A DNA stretch of 64,000 nt. It comes from Pleomorphovibrio marinus (GTDB lineage Bacteria; Bacteroidota; Bacteroidia; Cytophagales; Cyclobacteriaceae). A program made the position numbers and the translations under genes. The notes beneath the pieces were generated by a model, which had not been told where the DNA came from, did not search any database, and was given only the letters and a program-made list of their open reading frames with translations. Positions 1-8,219 of this stretch are shown here, piece by piece. The first letter of the stretch is position 1, and every line of letters begins with the position of its first letter. The stretch spans positions 62,001-126,000 of the forward strand of contig NZ_QCXY01000002.1 of the NCBI RefSeq assembly GCF_003347495.1, given 5' to 3'.

Positions 1-1
1 C

Positions 2-718
2 GAGGGAATTAGGAATGCCTATGATTTTGACTTCGACGAGGAGGGGAGGATGTTTGCGGTGGTCAATTCTGGGGACTATGACCAAAATGAGGACATGTTT
101 TGGGTAAGGGAGGGTCATCACTACGGTTTTCCGTGGGTAATGGGGGGGATGGAAACTCCCCAGCAATTCCCTGATTGGGAAGCAGATCCCGAAAAGGACC
201 CCTTTCTGAACCCAGCAGCCGCTGCTTACCCGGATGATTTTTATAATGACCCTGGTTTTGCCAAACGTCCAGAAGGTGTGGAATTCACGCAGGGTATGCG
301 GAATTTTGGTCCGGATGCGAATAAATACAGGGACGAAGAAACAGGAAAAATAATGGATGGGTCGGATACAGGAGTGGCCATCACCACTTTTACTCCCCAT
401 TCCTCCCCACTAGGTTTGGTTTTTGATAGGGGAAATAACCTGCCCGGCCAATTTAAAGGAAATGCCCTGACCTTAAGATATACGAATGGAGAGCGTTCCA
501 GTTTGATGAAACCTTTTACCTCAAATGGAGAAGATTTGCTCCATCTTGAGTTGTCCTATAATGAAGCCCTGGATAATTTTGATTTGAAAACTACCAGGAT
601 AGTTGCTAGGTTTTCACAACCAGTGGATGCGGTGTTGGTGGGTAATGACCTTTATGTAATTGAGTATGGAGGAAGGCAAAAGGGGGGAAACCTTTGGAAA
701 GTAACATTTGAAAAATGA
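2..718 (+). CDS. PQQ-dependent sugar dehydrogenase-like protein, C-terminal part (cut by window edge)
   Basis: The reading frame is open from base 2, so the gene starts outside the window and only about 238 residues are visible. The first visible residues (GIRNAYDFDFDEEG) match the G(F/I)RN motif shared by the beta-propeller glucose/sorbosone dehydrogenases. The end (VLVGNDLYVIEYGG, then GGNLWKV) resembles the last propeller blade of that family. Such proteins act in the periplasm and oxidise sugars or related polyols with PQQ; the substrate here cannot be read. The stop codon overlaps the start of the sulfatase gene (ATGA), so the two are translationally coupled and probably work on the same carbohydrate. 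A Met at base 50 is only an internal codon. Family assignment is fairly sure, substrate unknown. Confidence 0.75.
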   Translation, partial: EGIRNAYDFDFDEEGRMFAVVNSGDYDQNEDMFWVREGHHYGFPWVMGGMETPQQFPDWEADPEKDPFLNPAAAAYPDDFYNDPGFAKRPEGVEFTQGMRNFGPDANKYRDEETGKIMDGSDTGVAITTFTPHSSPLGLVFDRGNNLPGQFKGNALTLRYTNGERSSLMKPFTSNGEDLLHLELSYNEALDNFDLKTTRIVARFSQPVDAVLVGNDLYVIEYGGRQKGGNLWKVTFEK

Positions 719-2241
719 TGAGCATGACCAAAATAACCATTCGGCTGCAGTCACTTGTTTTGTTGGGACTAGTTATTTTTGGTTCCTGTGAGCAAAAAGT
801 GGACGATGAGGATAAAAATGAGCGGCCAAACATCCTATTCATTTCCATCGATGATCTTAATGATTGGGTAGGGGTCTTAGGGGGACATCCTCAGGTAAAA
901 ACCCCAAATATCGACAAGCTGGCCCAGAGAGGGGTGCTTTTTACCAACGCCCATGTGCAGGCACCCCTTTGCAACCCTTCAAGGGTGAGCATAATGACGT
1001 CCCTTAGGCCTTCTACCACAGGGATCTATGGGTTGGCTCCGCACCACAGGGACGTGACCATTACTCAAGATGTGGTCACTTTACCGCAGTATTTTCAAGA
1101 GCACGGATATTATACGCTCTCCAATGGAAAAATTTTCCATAGTATTGGAGATACCCCGGAGAAACGGGCGGAGTTCCAGGAATGGGGTCCCATTGGTGGA
1201 GGTACAGGTGGGCACCCTCCCAATAAGCTGGTGGGCGAAACCCACATGGGAAACCACCCATTATTGGATTGGGGCATGTATCCCGAAGATCATGATTCCG
1301 TAAGGAATGATTATAAGGTAGCTACTTGGGCTGAGGAAAAACTGGCGGATTTGGCAGATAATAGGGATTCCGGTCAGCCCTTTTTTATGGCTGTTGGCTT
1401 TTGGTTACCCCATTTGCCCTTATATGCCACAAAAAAATGGTTCGATTTGTATCCCGAAGAAGACCAGATTGTTTTGCCGGAAGCCCCCGATGAGGAGCGT
1501 GCAGACGTTCCGGATTTTGCTTGGAACCTACATTGGTATTTGCCCGAAGTAAGATTATCTTGGCTGAAGGAAAACAACCAATGGGCAAATTTGGTGAGAT
1601 CTTATCTGGCTACTATAAGCTTTACAGATGCGATGGTGGGAAGGGTTTTAGATGCCTTAGAGCAAAATGGTTTGGCAGACAACACGATTGTGGTGTTGTG
1701 GTCTGACCACGGCTGGCACCTGGGCGAAAAGGGAATAACGGGAAAAAACACGTTGTGGGAAAGGTCAACAAGGGTACCACTCCTCTTCGCAGGGCCCAAT
1801 ATTCCCCAGGGAGAACGAAGAAGCCAACCCGCGGAATTGATGGATATGTACCCCACTTTAGTGGATTTGGCAGCCCTGCCAGCCAAGGGAGGCCTGGAAG
1901 GGTTAAGCCTTAGTCCACAGATCTTCGAAAACAAAAAAAGGGAAAGGCCTGCCATTACCACCCATAATCCGGGGAACAACAGTGTCCGCTCAGAAAGGTG
2001 GAGGTACATTAGGTATGCAAATGGGGAGGAGGAACTGTATGACCATCAAAACGACACCCATGAACATACAAATTTAGCCAAAGATGATTCTTATAAGGAG
2101 GTAAAAGCGGATCACTTAAAGTGGCTCAGGGAAGAAGACGCACCTCATGCCCCTGGAAGCAAACACCGGATTTTGGAAAATGTAAAAGGGGAATGGTACT
2201 GGGAAGGCTCCCCAATTGTTTGGGAGGATCTGATAAAATAA
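715..2241 (+). CDS. Sulfatase lipoprotein (iduronate-2-sulfatase-like)
   Basis: Exported sulfatase of the formylglycine (S1) class, 508 aa. A lipoprotein signal ends at IFGSC, giving Cys25 as the lipidated residue. The metal-binding start of the fold is PNILFISIDDLND (about 38-50). The maturation motif CNPSR has Cys86, which would be converted to formylglycine by an anaerobic or FGE-type enzyme encoded elsewhere. A second metal site is at WSDHGWHLGEKG (about residue 330). The overall pattern resembles the iduronate-2-sulfatase subgroup. The start is the first ATG of ATGATGAGCATG and overlaps the upstream stop by four bases; the second or fourth codon could also be used. Likely removes sulfate from a sulfated polysaccharide together with the upstream dehydrogenase. 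Substrate is inferred only; the PL8 lyase in this window is 39 kb away. Confidence 0.9.
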   Translation: MMSMTKITIRLQSLVLLGLVIFGSCEQKVDDEDKNERPNILFISIDDLNDWVGVLGGHPQVKTPNIDKLAQRGVLFTNAHVQAPLCNPSRVSIMTSLRPSTTGIYGLAPHHRDVTITQDVVTLPQYFQEHGYYTLSNGKIFHSIGDTPEKRAEFQEWGPIGGGTGGHPPNKLVGETHMGNHPLLDWGMYPEDHDSVRNDYKVATWAEEKLADLADNRDSGQPFFMAVGFWLPHLPLYATKKWFDLYPEEDQIVLPEAPDEERADVPDFAWNLHWYLPEVRLSWLKENNQWANLVRSYLATISFTDAMVGRVLDALEQNGLADNTIVVLWSDHGWHLGEKGITGKNTLWERSTRVPLLFAGPNIPQGERRSQPAELMDMYPTLVDLAALPAKGGLEGLSLSPQIFENKKRERPAITTHNPGNNSVRSERWRYIRYANGEEELYDHQNDTHEHTNLAKDDSYKEVKADHLKWLREEDAPHAPGSKHRILENVKGEWYWEGSPIVWEDLIK

Positions 2242-2370
2242 AAATCATTTAGTTTATGTATAAAATTCGGCTTTTTTAAAGGACATTTTGCGGTACTTAG
2301 GTAAAAATATAGTCTTGAGCTTATCCTGAAACCAAAATTTAATAGAAACTTTATTTTTTTATTAAATTTT

Positions 2371-2402
2371 TTTGTGAAGTCAGGTTTAGTACCTTATCTT
2401 TG
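2371..2402 (+). promoter_or_regulatory. Bacteroidota-type promoter for the tRNA-like small RNA
   Basis: TTTG at 2371-2374 and TATCTTTG at 2395-2402 are separated by 20 bases. This matches the -33 (TTTG) and -7 (TAnnTTTG) elements used by the Bacteroidota primary sigma factor. Transcription should start near 2407-2411. No coding gene follows on this strand, only the small RNA unit. Confidence 0.75.
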
Positions 2403-2407
2403 TGTCA

Positions 2408-2540
2408 TCATAATAGAGAACAATGTAACTGAGGCCTTTGGTTAAAGCTACTCAGGTTCGATTCCTGGGGTTACAACTGGTTATTTTGGGTTTATTATTA
2501 ATTGACTTAAGCTATGGAACTTTGTTTCATAGCTTTTTTT
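2408..2540 (+). ncRNA. Small RNA with a tRNA-like domain lacking an anticodon arm
   Basis: A transcript of about 130 nt is bounded by a consensus promoter and an intrinsic terminator. Bases 2424-2430 (TGTAACT) pair with 2469-2475 (GGTTACA) as a 7-bp acceptor-like stem with one wobble. Immediately inside lies a canonical T-arm: stem 2452-2456 with 2464-2468 and loop TTCGATT, a perfect TTCRANT. After a two-base linker, 2433-2449 can form a short D-arm-like hairpin whose loop contains GGTT. Only two bases then separate it from the T-arm, so there is no anticodon arm. Bases after the discriminator position (A2476) are CTGG, so CCA is not encoded. It is too short for a tRNA (about 52 nt) or a tmRNA, and I do not know an RNA family that fits. 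It could also be a decayed tRNA kept as a small RNA. Confidence 0.6.
2509..2540 (+). terminator. Rho-independent terminator of the small RNA
   Basis: A 12-bp stem (2509-2520 with 2524-2535, one G-T wobble) closes a TTT loop and is followed by a T run at 2534-2540. The T run overlaps the stop codon of the convergent hydrolase gene. Bases 2444-2450 (AAAGCTA) inside the small RNA are complementary to 2530-2536 of the terminator 3' strand, so an alternative pairing is possible. Confidence 0.85.
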
Positions 2541-3990
2541 AGTTTAGGCTTTTTATCCACTCCACAATTTCTTCCATGACCCTGGTATTAAAGGTTTCTG
2601 TGATTTCGGCATATTCTGCTATAGAACCCGTCTCTGCTTCTTGAAAAAGGTGATTTAGGCCAGGGTAAATTTCCATTTTATGGGATCTTTTCGCGGGAAG
2701 TGTCCTGATAAGTTTTGCCAAGTTTGAGCCAGCCTCCACCTGCTTGTCCTTCTCCCCAAAAGCCGCAAAAACAGGGATTTTTATTTGGCTAATCCAAGGC
2801 TCGGGGTCCATTTTGATAAACGAATAGAACCAAGGTTCTGCCAATTGTGTATAGGCCTCAAGCATTTGTTGATGATAATGGTCGAGCAATTCCCCCTCAA
2901 ATCCCTTTTCGATGCCTATTTGCACGATGGCTTCCGAGAGCTTCTCCACTGCTTCTTCCTTATTATCAGCTTCTGCCACTGAACGGTATAGCCTCCGGTT
3001 TTGTCGGACCTGCTCTTCAGCCATTACCGAGTCCACCCCTGCCCCCAGGGTGATGTCCAGAGTTTGCTGTGCCATTAATTCCATAATGGGAACCACAGGA
3101 GGGGCAAGTGCAATAATGAAATTGGGGTGTTTGGTGTTTTCTGAAGATAACATCCAGGTGATAAGCCCCCCTTCACTATGGCCAATAAGTCCTATTTTAT
3201 CCTTATCGGTAAATTCAAATCCTTTTAATTTCTCCATAGCTGCTTTTGCGTCCTTGGCAAAATCATAGGTGGTACCGCTTTCAAATTCCCCTTCAGATTC
3301 TCCTACCCCTCTTTCATCATAACGAAGCACAACGATATCGTTTCTTGTCAAAAAGTCTGCTATTACCAAAAACGGTTTGTGTCCAAAAATAGCGGCATCC
3401 CTGTCCTGGGGCCCCGAACCGCTGATGAGTACTACAGCAGGAAAGGGGCCCAGGCCTTTAGGCTTAGTCACAGTGCCCCTGAGTGCGTTTTCCCCGCTAA
3501 TGAAGGTGGTTGACAGGGTCTCGTAGGGATAGGGGGGGGAGGGTTCCTGTGGTTTTGGAATCTGATTTTTTTGTTCCGTTACTTGGTCAGACTGGACAAG
3601 TTCTAGGGCAAAACTCATCCCGGATTGCTTGAATTGACCTTGGAAACTCTTGCCATTCCAGATACCTTCATAGGAGGCACCTAAATTATTCAGCCGAAGT
3701 AAGAGCATCAATCCATCATAAAGCACCTCATTGATGGGGATTTTGAAGGCATTCTGCTCGGGACTGTCCATACTTGCCTTTAGTTTACCCTCCTCGGTTT
3801 CAATATGAATTAACAAGGGCAGTTTTTGTGGGCCTAAATCGAGCTCACCCTTCCAGGTACCTGTAAGGTCCACCTGCGCATTTAGGCGAATTGGAAAAAC
3901 CACGAATAAAATAAGAAGGAAATTCCCAAAGATAAGGCCTTGAAAATTTTTGCTCAGATACTTCATGCCCCTTTTGAATTTAAATTTCAA
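2539..3990 (-). CDS. Secreted alpha/beta hydrolase (serine esterase or peptidase-like)
   Basis: 483 aa. An N-terminal signal sequence ends near LNAQ. A roughly 130-residue beta-rich domain follows (LTGTWKGEL... lipocalin/META-like strands), then an alpha/beta hydrolase domain. The nucleophile elbow is GHSEGG (about residue 270), the acid lies in FGEKDKQV (about 416) and the histidine in GLNHLF (about 452). An oxyanion region is visible at SGSGPQDRD. Families with this layout hydrolyse esters or small peptides in the periplasm; the substrate is unknown. ATG codon 9 (base 3966), which has AAAGGGGC just upstream, gives a more typical signal peptide and may be the true start. It stands alone and converges on the small RNA terminator. 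Confidence 0.8.
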   Translation of the reverse strand: MKFKFKRGMKYLSKNFQGLIFGNFLLILFVVFPIRLNAQVDLTGTWKGELDLGPQKLPLLIHIETEEGKLKASMDSPEQNAFKIPINEVLYDGLMLLLRLNNLGASYEGIWNGKSFQGQFKQSGMSFALELVQSDQVTEQKNQIPKPQEPSPPYPYETLSTTFISGENALRGTVTKPKGLGPFPAVVLISGSGPQDRDAAIFGHKPFLVIADFLTRNDIVVLRYDERGVGESEGEFESGTTYDFAKDAKAAMEKLKGFEFTDKDKIGLIGHSEGGLITWMLSSENTKHPNFIIALAPPVVPIMELMAQQTLDITLGAGVDSVMAEEQVRQNRRLYRSVAEADNKEEAVEKLSEAIVQIGIEKGFEGELLDHYHQQMLEAYTQLAEPWFYSFIKMDPEPWISQIKIPVFAAFGEKDKQVEAGSNLAKLIRTLPAKRSHKMEIYPGLNHLFQEAETGSIAEYAEITETFNTRVMEEIVEWIKSLN

Positions 3991-4478
3991 ATTAATGAGT
4001 TTGCATTCTTAAAAATAGGTGAATGACCGATAAATGGATGAGAATTTTTTTAAGCGGGAAAAAAAAGGACTTAGATTTCAGACTTTTTTCGGCAAGTTTG
4101 GTGCGGGCAAGGCCTGGCTAAGTTTAGAAAAAACTTACTATCCTTTCCCACCTCTGACTTGGGCCAAATTTCACCCCGAGACCTCATTTTCTGTAATTTT
4201 TCCTTAAGGTTAAAAAGAAGGGTGGATGGCGTTCAAAAGAAAATAGGTTTCCGATGCAATTCATTTTTTGATCTAATTTTATGGGTAAAGTGGTGAACTA
4301 AAGTATTTTTACGTTCTCAACTGGAATGCTAGTCTAGGATACGCCAAAATCTCCAAATTAGTTTAGGCAAATATATCGGTTTTTTCCCATACCCATTTAC
4401 CTTTGTGGGGATAATAACCGGAGGCCACAGATTTGGCCAATTAGGTAAGGAGGCATCTTTTAATTAAACCCCATTGTT
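3991..4478. other. Intergenic region without a recognisable gene
   Basis: This 488-bp stretch lies between divergent genes. I see no sustained reading frame, repeat or hairpin of note. The only signal is a possible -7 promoter element before the EamA gene, listed separately. Confidence 0.6.
4398..4405 (+). promoter_or_regulatory. Possible -7 promoter element of the EamA gene
   Basis: TACCTTTG fits TAnnTTTG and lies about 75 bases before the gene. A good TTTG at -33 is missing (the region reads GGTTTTTT), so this is tentative. Confidence 0.35.
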
Positions 4479-5312
4479 TTGAGTTCCAAAAGTGTGCAGC
4501 ATATGCTGCTTGCTGTATTCTTTTTTGCCTTGATGAATGTTTTTGTCAAGTATTTGCCTCATATTCCGGCCATAGAGATTGTGCTTTTCCGATCTATTTT
4601 CAGTTTCGTTTTTAGTTATCTCATTCTCAAGCAAAAGAGGGTGCCCGTTTTGGGCAACAACAAGAAGTGGCTTGTAATCCGGGGTATCGTGGGCTCCATA
4701 GGCCTGATAGCTTTTTTCTATACCTTACAGAACATACCCTTGGCAAGTGCTGTTACCATCCATTATTTGTCCCCGATATTCACCAGTGTGCTGGGCATTT
4801 TTATAGTAAAGGAAAGGGTGAAGCCCATCCAGTTTTTTTACTTTGCCATAGCTTTTGCCGGGGTTTTGGTCATAGAGGGCTTTGACCCTAGGGTGAATGT
4901 GGTTTTCTTGGTAGTGGGGATAATTGCGGCCCTTTTTTCCGGTTTGGCTTATAATGTGATCAGGAAGCTGAAGGATTCTGAGCATCCCTTGGTCATCGTG
5001 TTTTATTTCCCATTGGTCACGATTCCCATTGCCGGAATCGTATCTTACTTTTATTGGGTTACACCCCAAGGCTGGGATTGGGCTTGGTTATTGGCCATCG
5101 GAGTTTTCACCCAAGCTGCTCAGTACCTGCTTACTATAGCCTATCAAAACTCCAGGGTGGCCAAAGTGGCTAGTCTTACGTATGTGGGGTTAATCTATGC
5201 GCTGGGCTTTGGGTTCATTTTATTCGACGAAACTTATAATCTCCAGACCTATGCCGGCATGCTTCTGGTTTTGAGCGGGGTGATTCTAAATGTGAGATTC
5301 TCTGGGAAATAA
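4479..5312 (+). CDS. EamA/DMT-family inner-membrane transporter
   Basis: 277 aa polytopic protein with about ten hydrophobic segments in two EamA repeats. Features include LVIRGIVGSIGLIAFFYTLQ in the first repeat and TYVGLIYALGFGFILFDETY in the second, with the usual E-R/E-T turns. DMT exporters move metabolites such as amino acids, nucleosides or S-adenosylmethionine across the inner membrane; the substrate cannot be read. The start is uncertain: no ATG precedes TTG at 4479, and the first ATG is at 4503, which would still leave the first helix intact. An AGGAGG-like sequence at 4446-4452 is too far upstream to serve either. It stands between a divergent hydrolase and the NAD salvage pair. 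Confidence 0.85.
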   Translation: MSSKSVQHMLLAVFFFALMNVFVKYLPHIPAIEIVLFRSIFSFVFSYLILKQKRVPVLGNNKKWLVIRGIVGSIGLIAFFYTLQNIPLASAVTIHYLSPIFTSVLGIFIVKERVKPIQFFYFAIAFAGVLVIEGFDPRVNVVFLVVGIIAALFSGLAYNVIRKLKDSEHPLVIVFYFPLVTIPIAGIVSYFYWVTPQGWDWAWLLAIGVFTQAAQYLLTIAYQNSRVAKVASLTYVGLIYALGFGFILFDETYNLQTYAGMLLVLSGVILNVRFSGK

Positions 5313-5401
5313 CATGGGTGGAAATGGACAATGTTGCCCTTATTTTCCCATATTTCTTTTAATTTTGGTATTAAAACTGGGTTTTCCCTATCAAATTCCA
5401 A

Positions 5402-6880
5402 ATGAAGATAACAAAGGACTTATATCAGGGTTCCTTAACCCTGCTTACGGATTTTTACCAATTTACGATGGCCTACGCTTACTGGAAGTCCGGGAAAGCA
5501 GAAGAAGAGGCGGTTTTCAACCTGTTTTTTAGAAAAAACCCTTTCCAAAGCGGTTTTACTGTGGCCGCAGGGTTGGATTATATCATAGACTACTGTCGGA
5601 ACTTCACCTTTTGCGAAGAAGACCTAACTTATCTTGCAGAGATGAGGGATAAAATGGGCGAGCCTCTTTTTGAAAGTGGGTTTATAAAATACCTGGAAAA
5701 GATGAGTTTTAGTTGTGATATTGATGCAGTTGAGGAAGGGGAGGTGGTTTTTCCCAATATGCCCCTTGTCAGGGTTAAGGGTCCTTTGATCCAGTGCCAG
5801 CTATTGGAGACACCCTTGTTAAATATCATCAACTTCCAGACCCTCATCGCCACCAAGGCCGCCAGGATAGTCCTTGCGGCGAAGGGAGATCCCGTAATGG
5901 AATTTGGGTTAAGGAGGGCGCAGGGAATTGACGGTGCATTGGCTGCAAGCAGGGCATCCTATATTGGTGGCTGTGCGTCCACTTCCAACGTCATGGCAGG
6001 GAAGCTTTTTGGCATCCCGGTGGCTGGAACACATGCCCACAGTTGGATCATGTCTTTTGACCAAGAGATAGAGGCCTTCGAGGCCTATGCAGAGGCCTTC
6101 CCAGACAACTCCATATTGCTTGTGGATACCTATGATACCATTGGAGGGGTAAAAAACGCCATCAAGGTGGCCCGGAATTTAAGGCAAAAGGGGAAGAAAC
6201 TGGCCGGAATACGGATTGACAGTGGGGATTTGGCTTACTTTAGTAACAAAGCCAGGGAAATGCTAGACCAGGCGGGTTTTCCTGAAGTAACCATCGTGGC
6301 AAGTAACGACTTGGACGAACATATCATAACCTCCCTGAAACTTCAAGAGGCCTCCATCAACCTTTGGGGAGTAGGCACTAAACTGGTGACGGCTTATGAT
6401 CAGCCGGCATTGGGAGCGGTTTATAAAATGTCAGCGATGAAAGGCAAGGATGGGGAATGGGTACCTAAAATTAAACTATCTCAGCAGTCCATAAAGATTA
6501 ATATCCCTGGTTTCCATAATGTTAAACGGTTCTATTCTGGTGGTAGGGCATTAGGGGATATGATTTTTTTGGAAGGCACTTCCGATAAATCTTTGGAGAC
6601 TATTATTGACCCTGTGGATCCTACACGAAGAAAGAGGATTGATTCCTCTATTGCTGAAAGCGAAGTCTTGCTTAAAGCCATTTTCCGGAATGGGGAAAAG
6701 GTGTATGAAAGGCCAAGCCTCAAGGCAATCAGAAATAGGGTTCAGGAGAGGCTAGGGAAATTTGATAAAACCCACAAAAGATTGATAAACCCCCATATTT
6801 ATCCGGTGGGGCTTGAAGAATCTCTGTACTATTTAAGAACTGACTTAGTACTTAAGGCAAAATCATTGGATTCTCAGTGA
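5402..6880 (+). CDS. pncB: Nicotinate phosphoribosyltransferase
   Basis: 492 aa, the usual length for the longer bacterial NAPRTase. It condenses nicotinate with PRPP, with ATP hydrolysis, to nicotinate mononucleotide in the Preiss-Handler route to NAD. Visible signatures are the N-terminal LLTDFYQFTMAYAYW, the active-site stretch FGLRRAQG followed by ASYIGGCASTSNV (about 175-200), AGTHAHSW (histidine that is phosphorylated, about 213-220) and RIDSGDLAY (about 273). The nicotinamidase gene begins 37 bp downstream on the same strand, and together they convert nicotinamide to NaMN. The protein is cytoplasmic. Confidence 0.95.
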   Translation: MKITKDLYQGSLTLLTDFYQFTMAYAYWKSGKAEEEAVFNLFFRKNPFQSGFTVAAGLDYIIDYCRNFTFCEEDLTYLAEMRDKMGEPLFESGFIKYLEKMSFSCDIDAVEEGEVVFPNMPLVRVKGPLIQCQLLETPLLNIINFQTLIATKAARIVLAAKGDPVMEFGLRRAQGIDGALAASRASYIGGCASTSNVMAGKLFGIPVAGTHAHSWIMSFDQEIEAFEAYAEAFPDNSILLVDTYDTIGGVKNAIKVARNLRQKGKKLAGIRIDSGDLAYFSNKAREMLDQAGFPEVTIVASNDLDEHIITSLKLQEASINLWGVGTKLVTAYDQPALGAVYKMSAMKGKDGEWVPKIKLSQQSIKINIPGFHNVKRFYSGGRALGDMIFLEGTSDKSLETIIDPVDPTRRKRIDSSIAESEVLLKAIFRNGEKVYERPSLKAIRNRVQERLGKFDKTHKRLINPHIYPVGLEESLYYLRTDLVLKAKSLDSQ

Positions 6881-6917
6881 TGATTTTGTTACATTTAAAA
6901 AAAGCAAAGGAGTAAGT

Positions 6918-7532
6918 ATGAAGGCATTATTGGTTGTAGACGTTCAATACGACTTTTTACCCGGGGGATCCCTTGCGGTACCTGATGGCGACAAGGTTAT
7001 TCCAGTGATAAACCGGATTCAGGACAAATTTGACATTGTGGTCGCCACTCAAGACTGGCACCCCAAAAATCATGGAAGCTTTGCTTCTAACCACCAGGGA
7101 AAAAAGGCAGGGGACTTTGTCAAGCTATCCGGTGAAGACCAGATTCTTTGGCCAGACCATTGTGTACAAGGTACTCCAGGAGCCCAGATTCATCATGATC
7201 TGAAAAGGAAATCCTGGAAGAAGGTATTTCAAAAAGGGACGAATCCAGTAGTGGATTCATACAGCGGGTTTTATGACAACAATAGGGGAGAGGATACAGG
7301 TTTGGCTACCTACTTGAAGGAGCATGGGGTAGAAGAAGTATTTGTGACAGGCTTGGCAGCGGACTATTGTGTGAAGTTTACCGTAATGGATGCCATAAAG
7401 GAGGGTTTTGAGACTAATCTCGTGGAGGACGCAACAAAAGGGGTGAACCTATCGAGCGGGGATACCGAAAGAGCTTTTACAGAAATGGAAAAGGCAGGAG
7501 CAAAAATTATCGATTCTTCATCAATTCCGTAG
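6918..7532 (+). CDS. pncA: Nicotinamidase
   Basis: 204 aa isochorismatase-fold enzyme that deamidates nicotinamide to nicotinate. The catalytic triad can be placed: Asp8 in VVDVQYDF, the lysine in the region after WPDHCVQGT, and Cys151 in GLAADYCVKFT. The metal-binding aspartate and histidines lie in TQDWHPKNHGSF. AAAGGAGT just upstream of the ATG is one of the better Shine-Dalgarno sequences in the window. It forms an operon with pncB. Its last 12 bases overlap the 3' end of the convergent META-domain gene, so the two transcripts must be complementary at their ends. Confidence 0.95.
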   Translation: MKALLVVDVQYDFLPGGSLAVPDGDKVIPVINRIQDKFDIVVATQDWHPKNHGSFASNHQGKKAGDFVKLSGEDQILWPDHCVQGTPGAQIHHDLKRKSWKKVFQKGTNPVVDSYSGFYDNNRGEDTGLATYLKEHGVEEVFVTGLAADYCVKFTVMDAIKEGFETNLVEDATKGVNLSSGDTERAFTEMEKAGAKIIDSSSIP

Positions 7533-8075
7533 CTTGTACGGAAATTGTTCTGAGGCCATTATCATGGGAAGGATAAAGGGATGTTCTCCGTTTTCTTCGT
7601 TCACCACTTTTTCCAACTTCATAATCTCCATACTCCCACATAGAAATGACAGTTTTCCTTCCTCGTCTATGGAAAAAGTGTGGGCAGATTTGAGAAGGGT
7701 AAGGAAGACATCCTCCCCGTCCCCATCACACCACATCTTCGTCATGGTCAGGAATCCCTGAACATCGATGGCATTACCTTTTATCTGTGTAAAGATGCTG
7801 AAATTATTACAGCCAGTGTATCCAAATACCTGCTTATTGATAGGATCAAAATACAGCCTCGGCTTTTTGCCGGGATAAAGCTCTTCAAAAGGCTTAAATT
7901 TGTCGTAGATAGAATTAACCTCCCACAAGCCAACTAAATCCTCTGAGATTGGCGTATTTGGGGGATTTACCAAGGAATCAATTTCACTTTCGTCCAGAGG
8001 GTCTTCCATTTGACCAAAGCCCACACTGACGACTATTATGCAAAAATTGATGCAGAAAACAAGACGTCTTTTCAT
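7521..8075 (-). CDS. Exported META-domain (HslJ-like) protein
   Basis: 184 aa with a signal peptide ending near VGFGQ. The core from about residue 45 to 160 matches the META/HslJ fold: GLWEVNSIY, then LYFDPINKQVFGYTGCNNF with the conserved G-x-N, then FLTMTKMWCDG and a final strand LSFLCGS. In Enterobacteria HslJ is linked to heat and novobiocin resistance; the molecular role is unknown. Here it has a charged linker between signal and domain (DPLDESEIDSLV). It is convergent with pncA and overlaps it by 12 bp. There is no operon partner. Confidence 0.8.
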   Translation of the reverse strand: MKRRLVFCINFCIIVVSVGFGQMEDPLDESEIDSLVNPPNTPISEDLVGLWEVNSIYDKFKPFEELYPGKKPRLYFDPINKQVFGYTGCNNFSIFTQIKGNAIDVQGFLTMTKMWCDGDGEDVFLTLLKSAHTFSIDEEGKLSFLCGSMEIMKLEKVVNEENGEHPFILPMIMASEQFPYKLRN

Positions 8076-8154
8076 GGTTATTGGGTTAAAACAAAGGAAA
8101 TATAGACAAAAAAAACGAAAAATGAAATTAATATCTTGAAATAAAAGCCTTTAC

Positions 8155-8204
8155 AAAAGCACCATCCGCCTCAGCAGAATTGCTTAGGCAGATGGTGCTT
8201 TTTT
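8155..8204. terminator. Bidirectional terminator between META gene start and ferritin end
   Basis: A very long, nearly perfect hairpin: 8155-8171 pairs with 8186-8202 with one mismatch, and an inner AGCA/TGCT stem closes a GAAT loop. It is followed by a T run on the plus strand (8199-8206) and by TTTT on the minus strand. It most likely ends ferritin transcription on the minus strand. Confidence 0.8.
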
Positions 8205-8219
8205 TTGGAGAGGATAATT

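Noticed and set aside
2408-2540. The tRNA-like RNA as an ordinary tRNA or as tmRNA
   Set aside because: There is no anticodon arm and the fold is about 52 nt, while tmRNA would be about 350 nt and needs a tag-coding frame.
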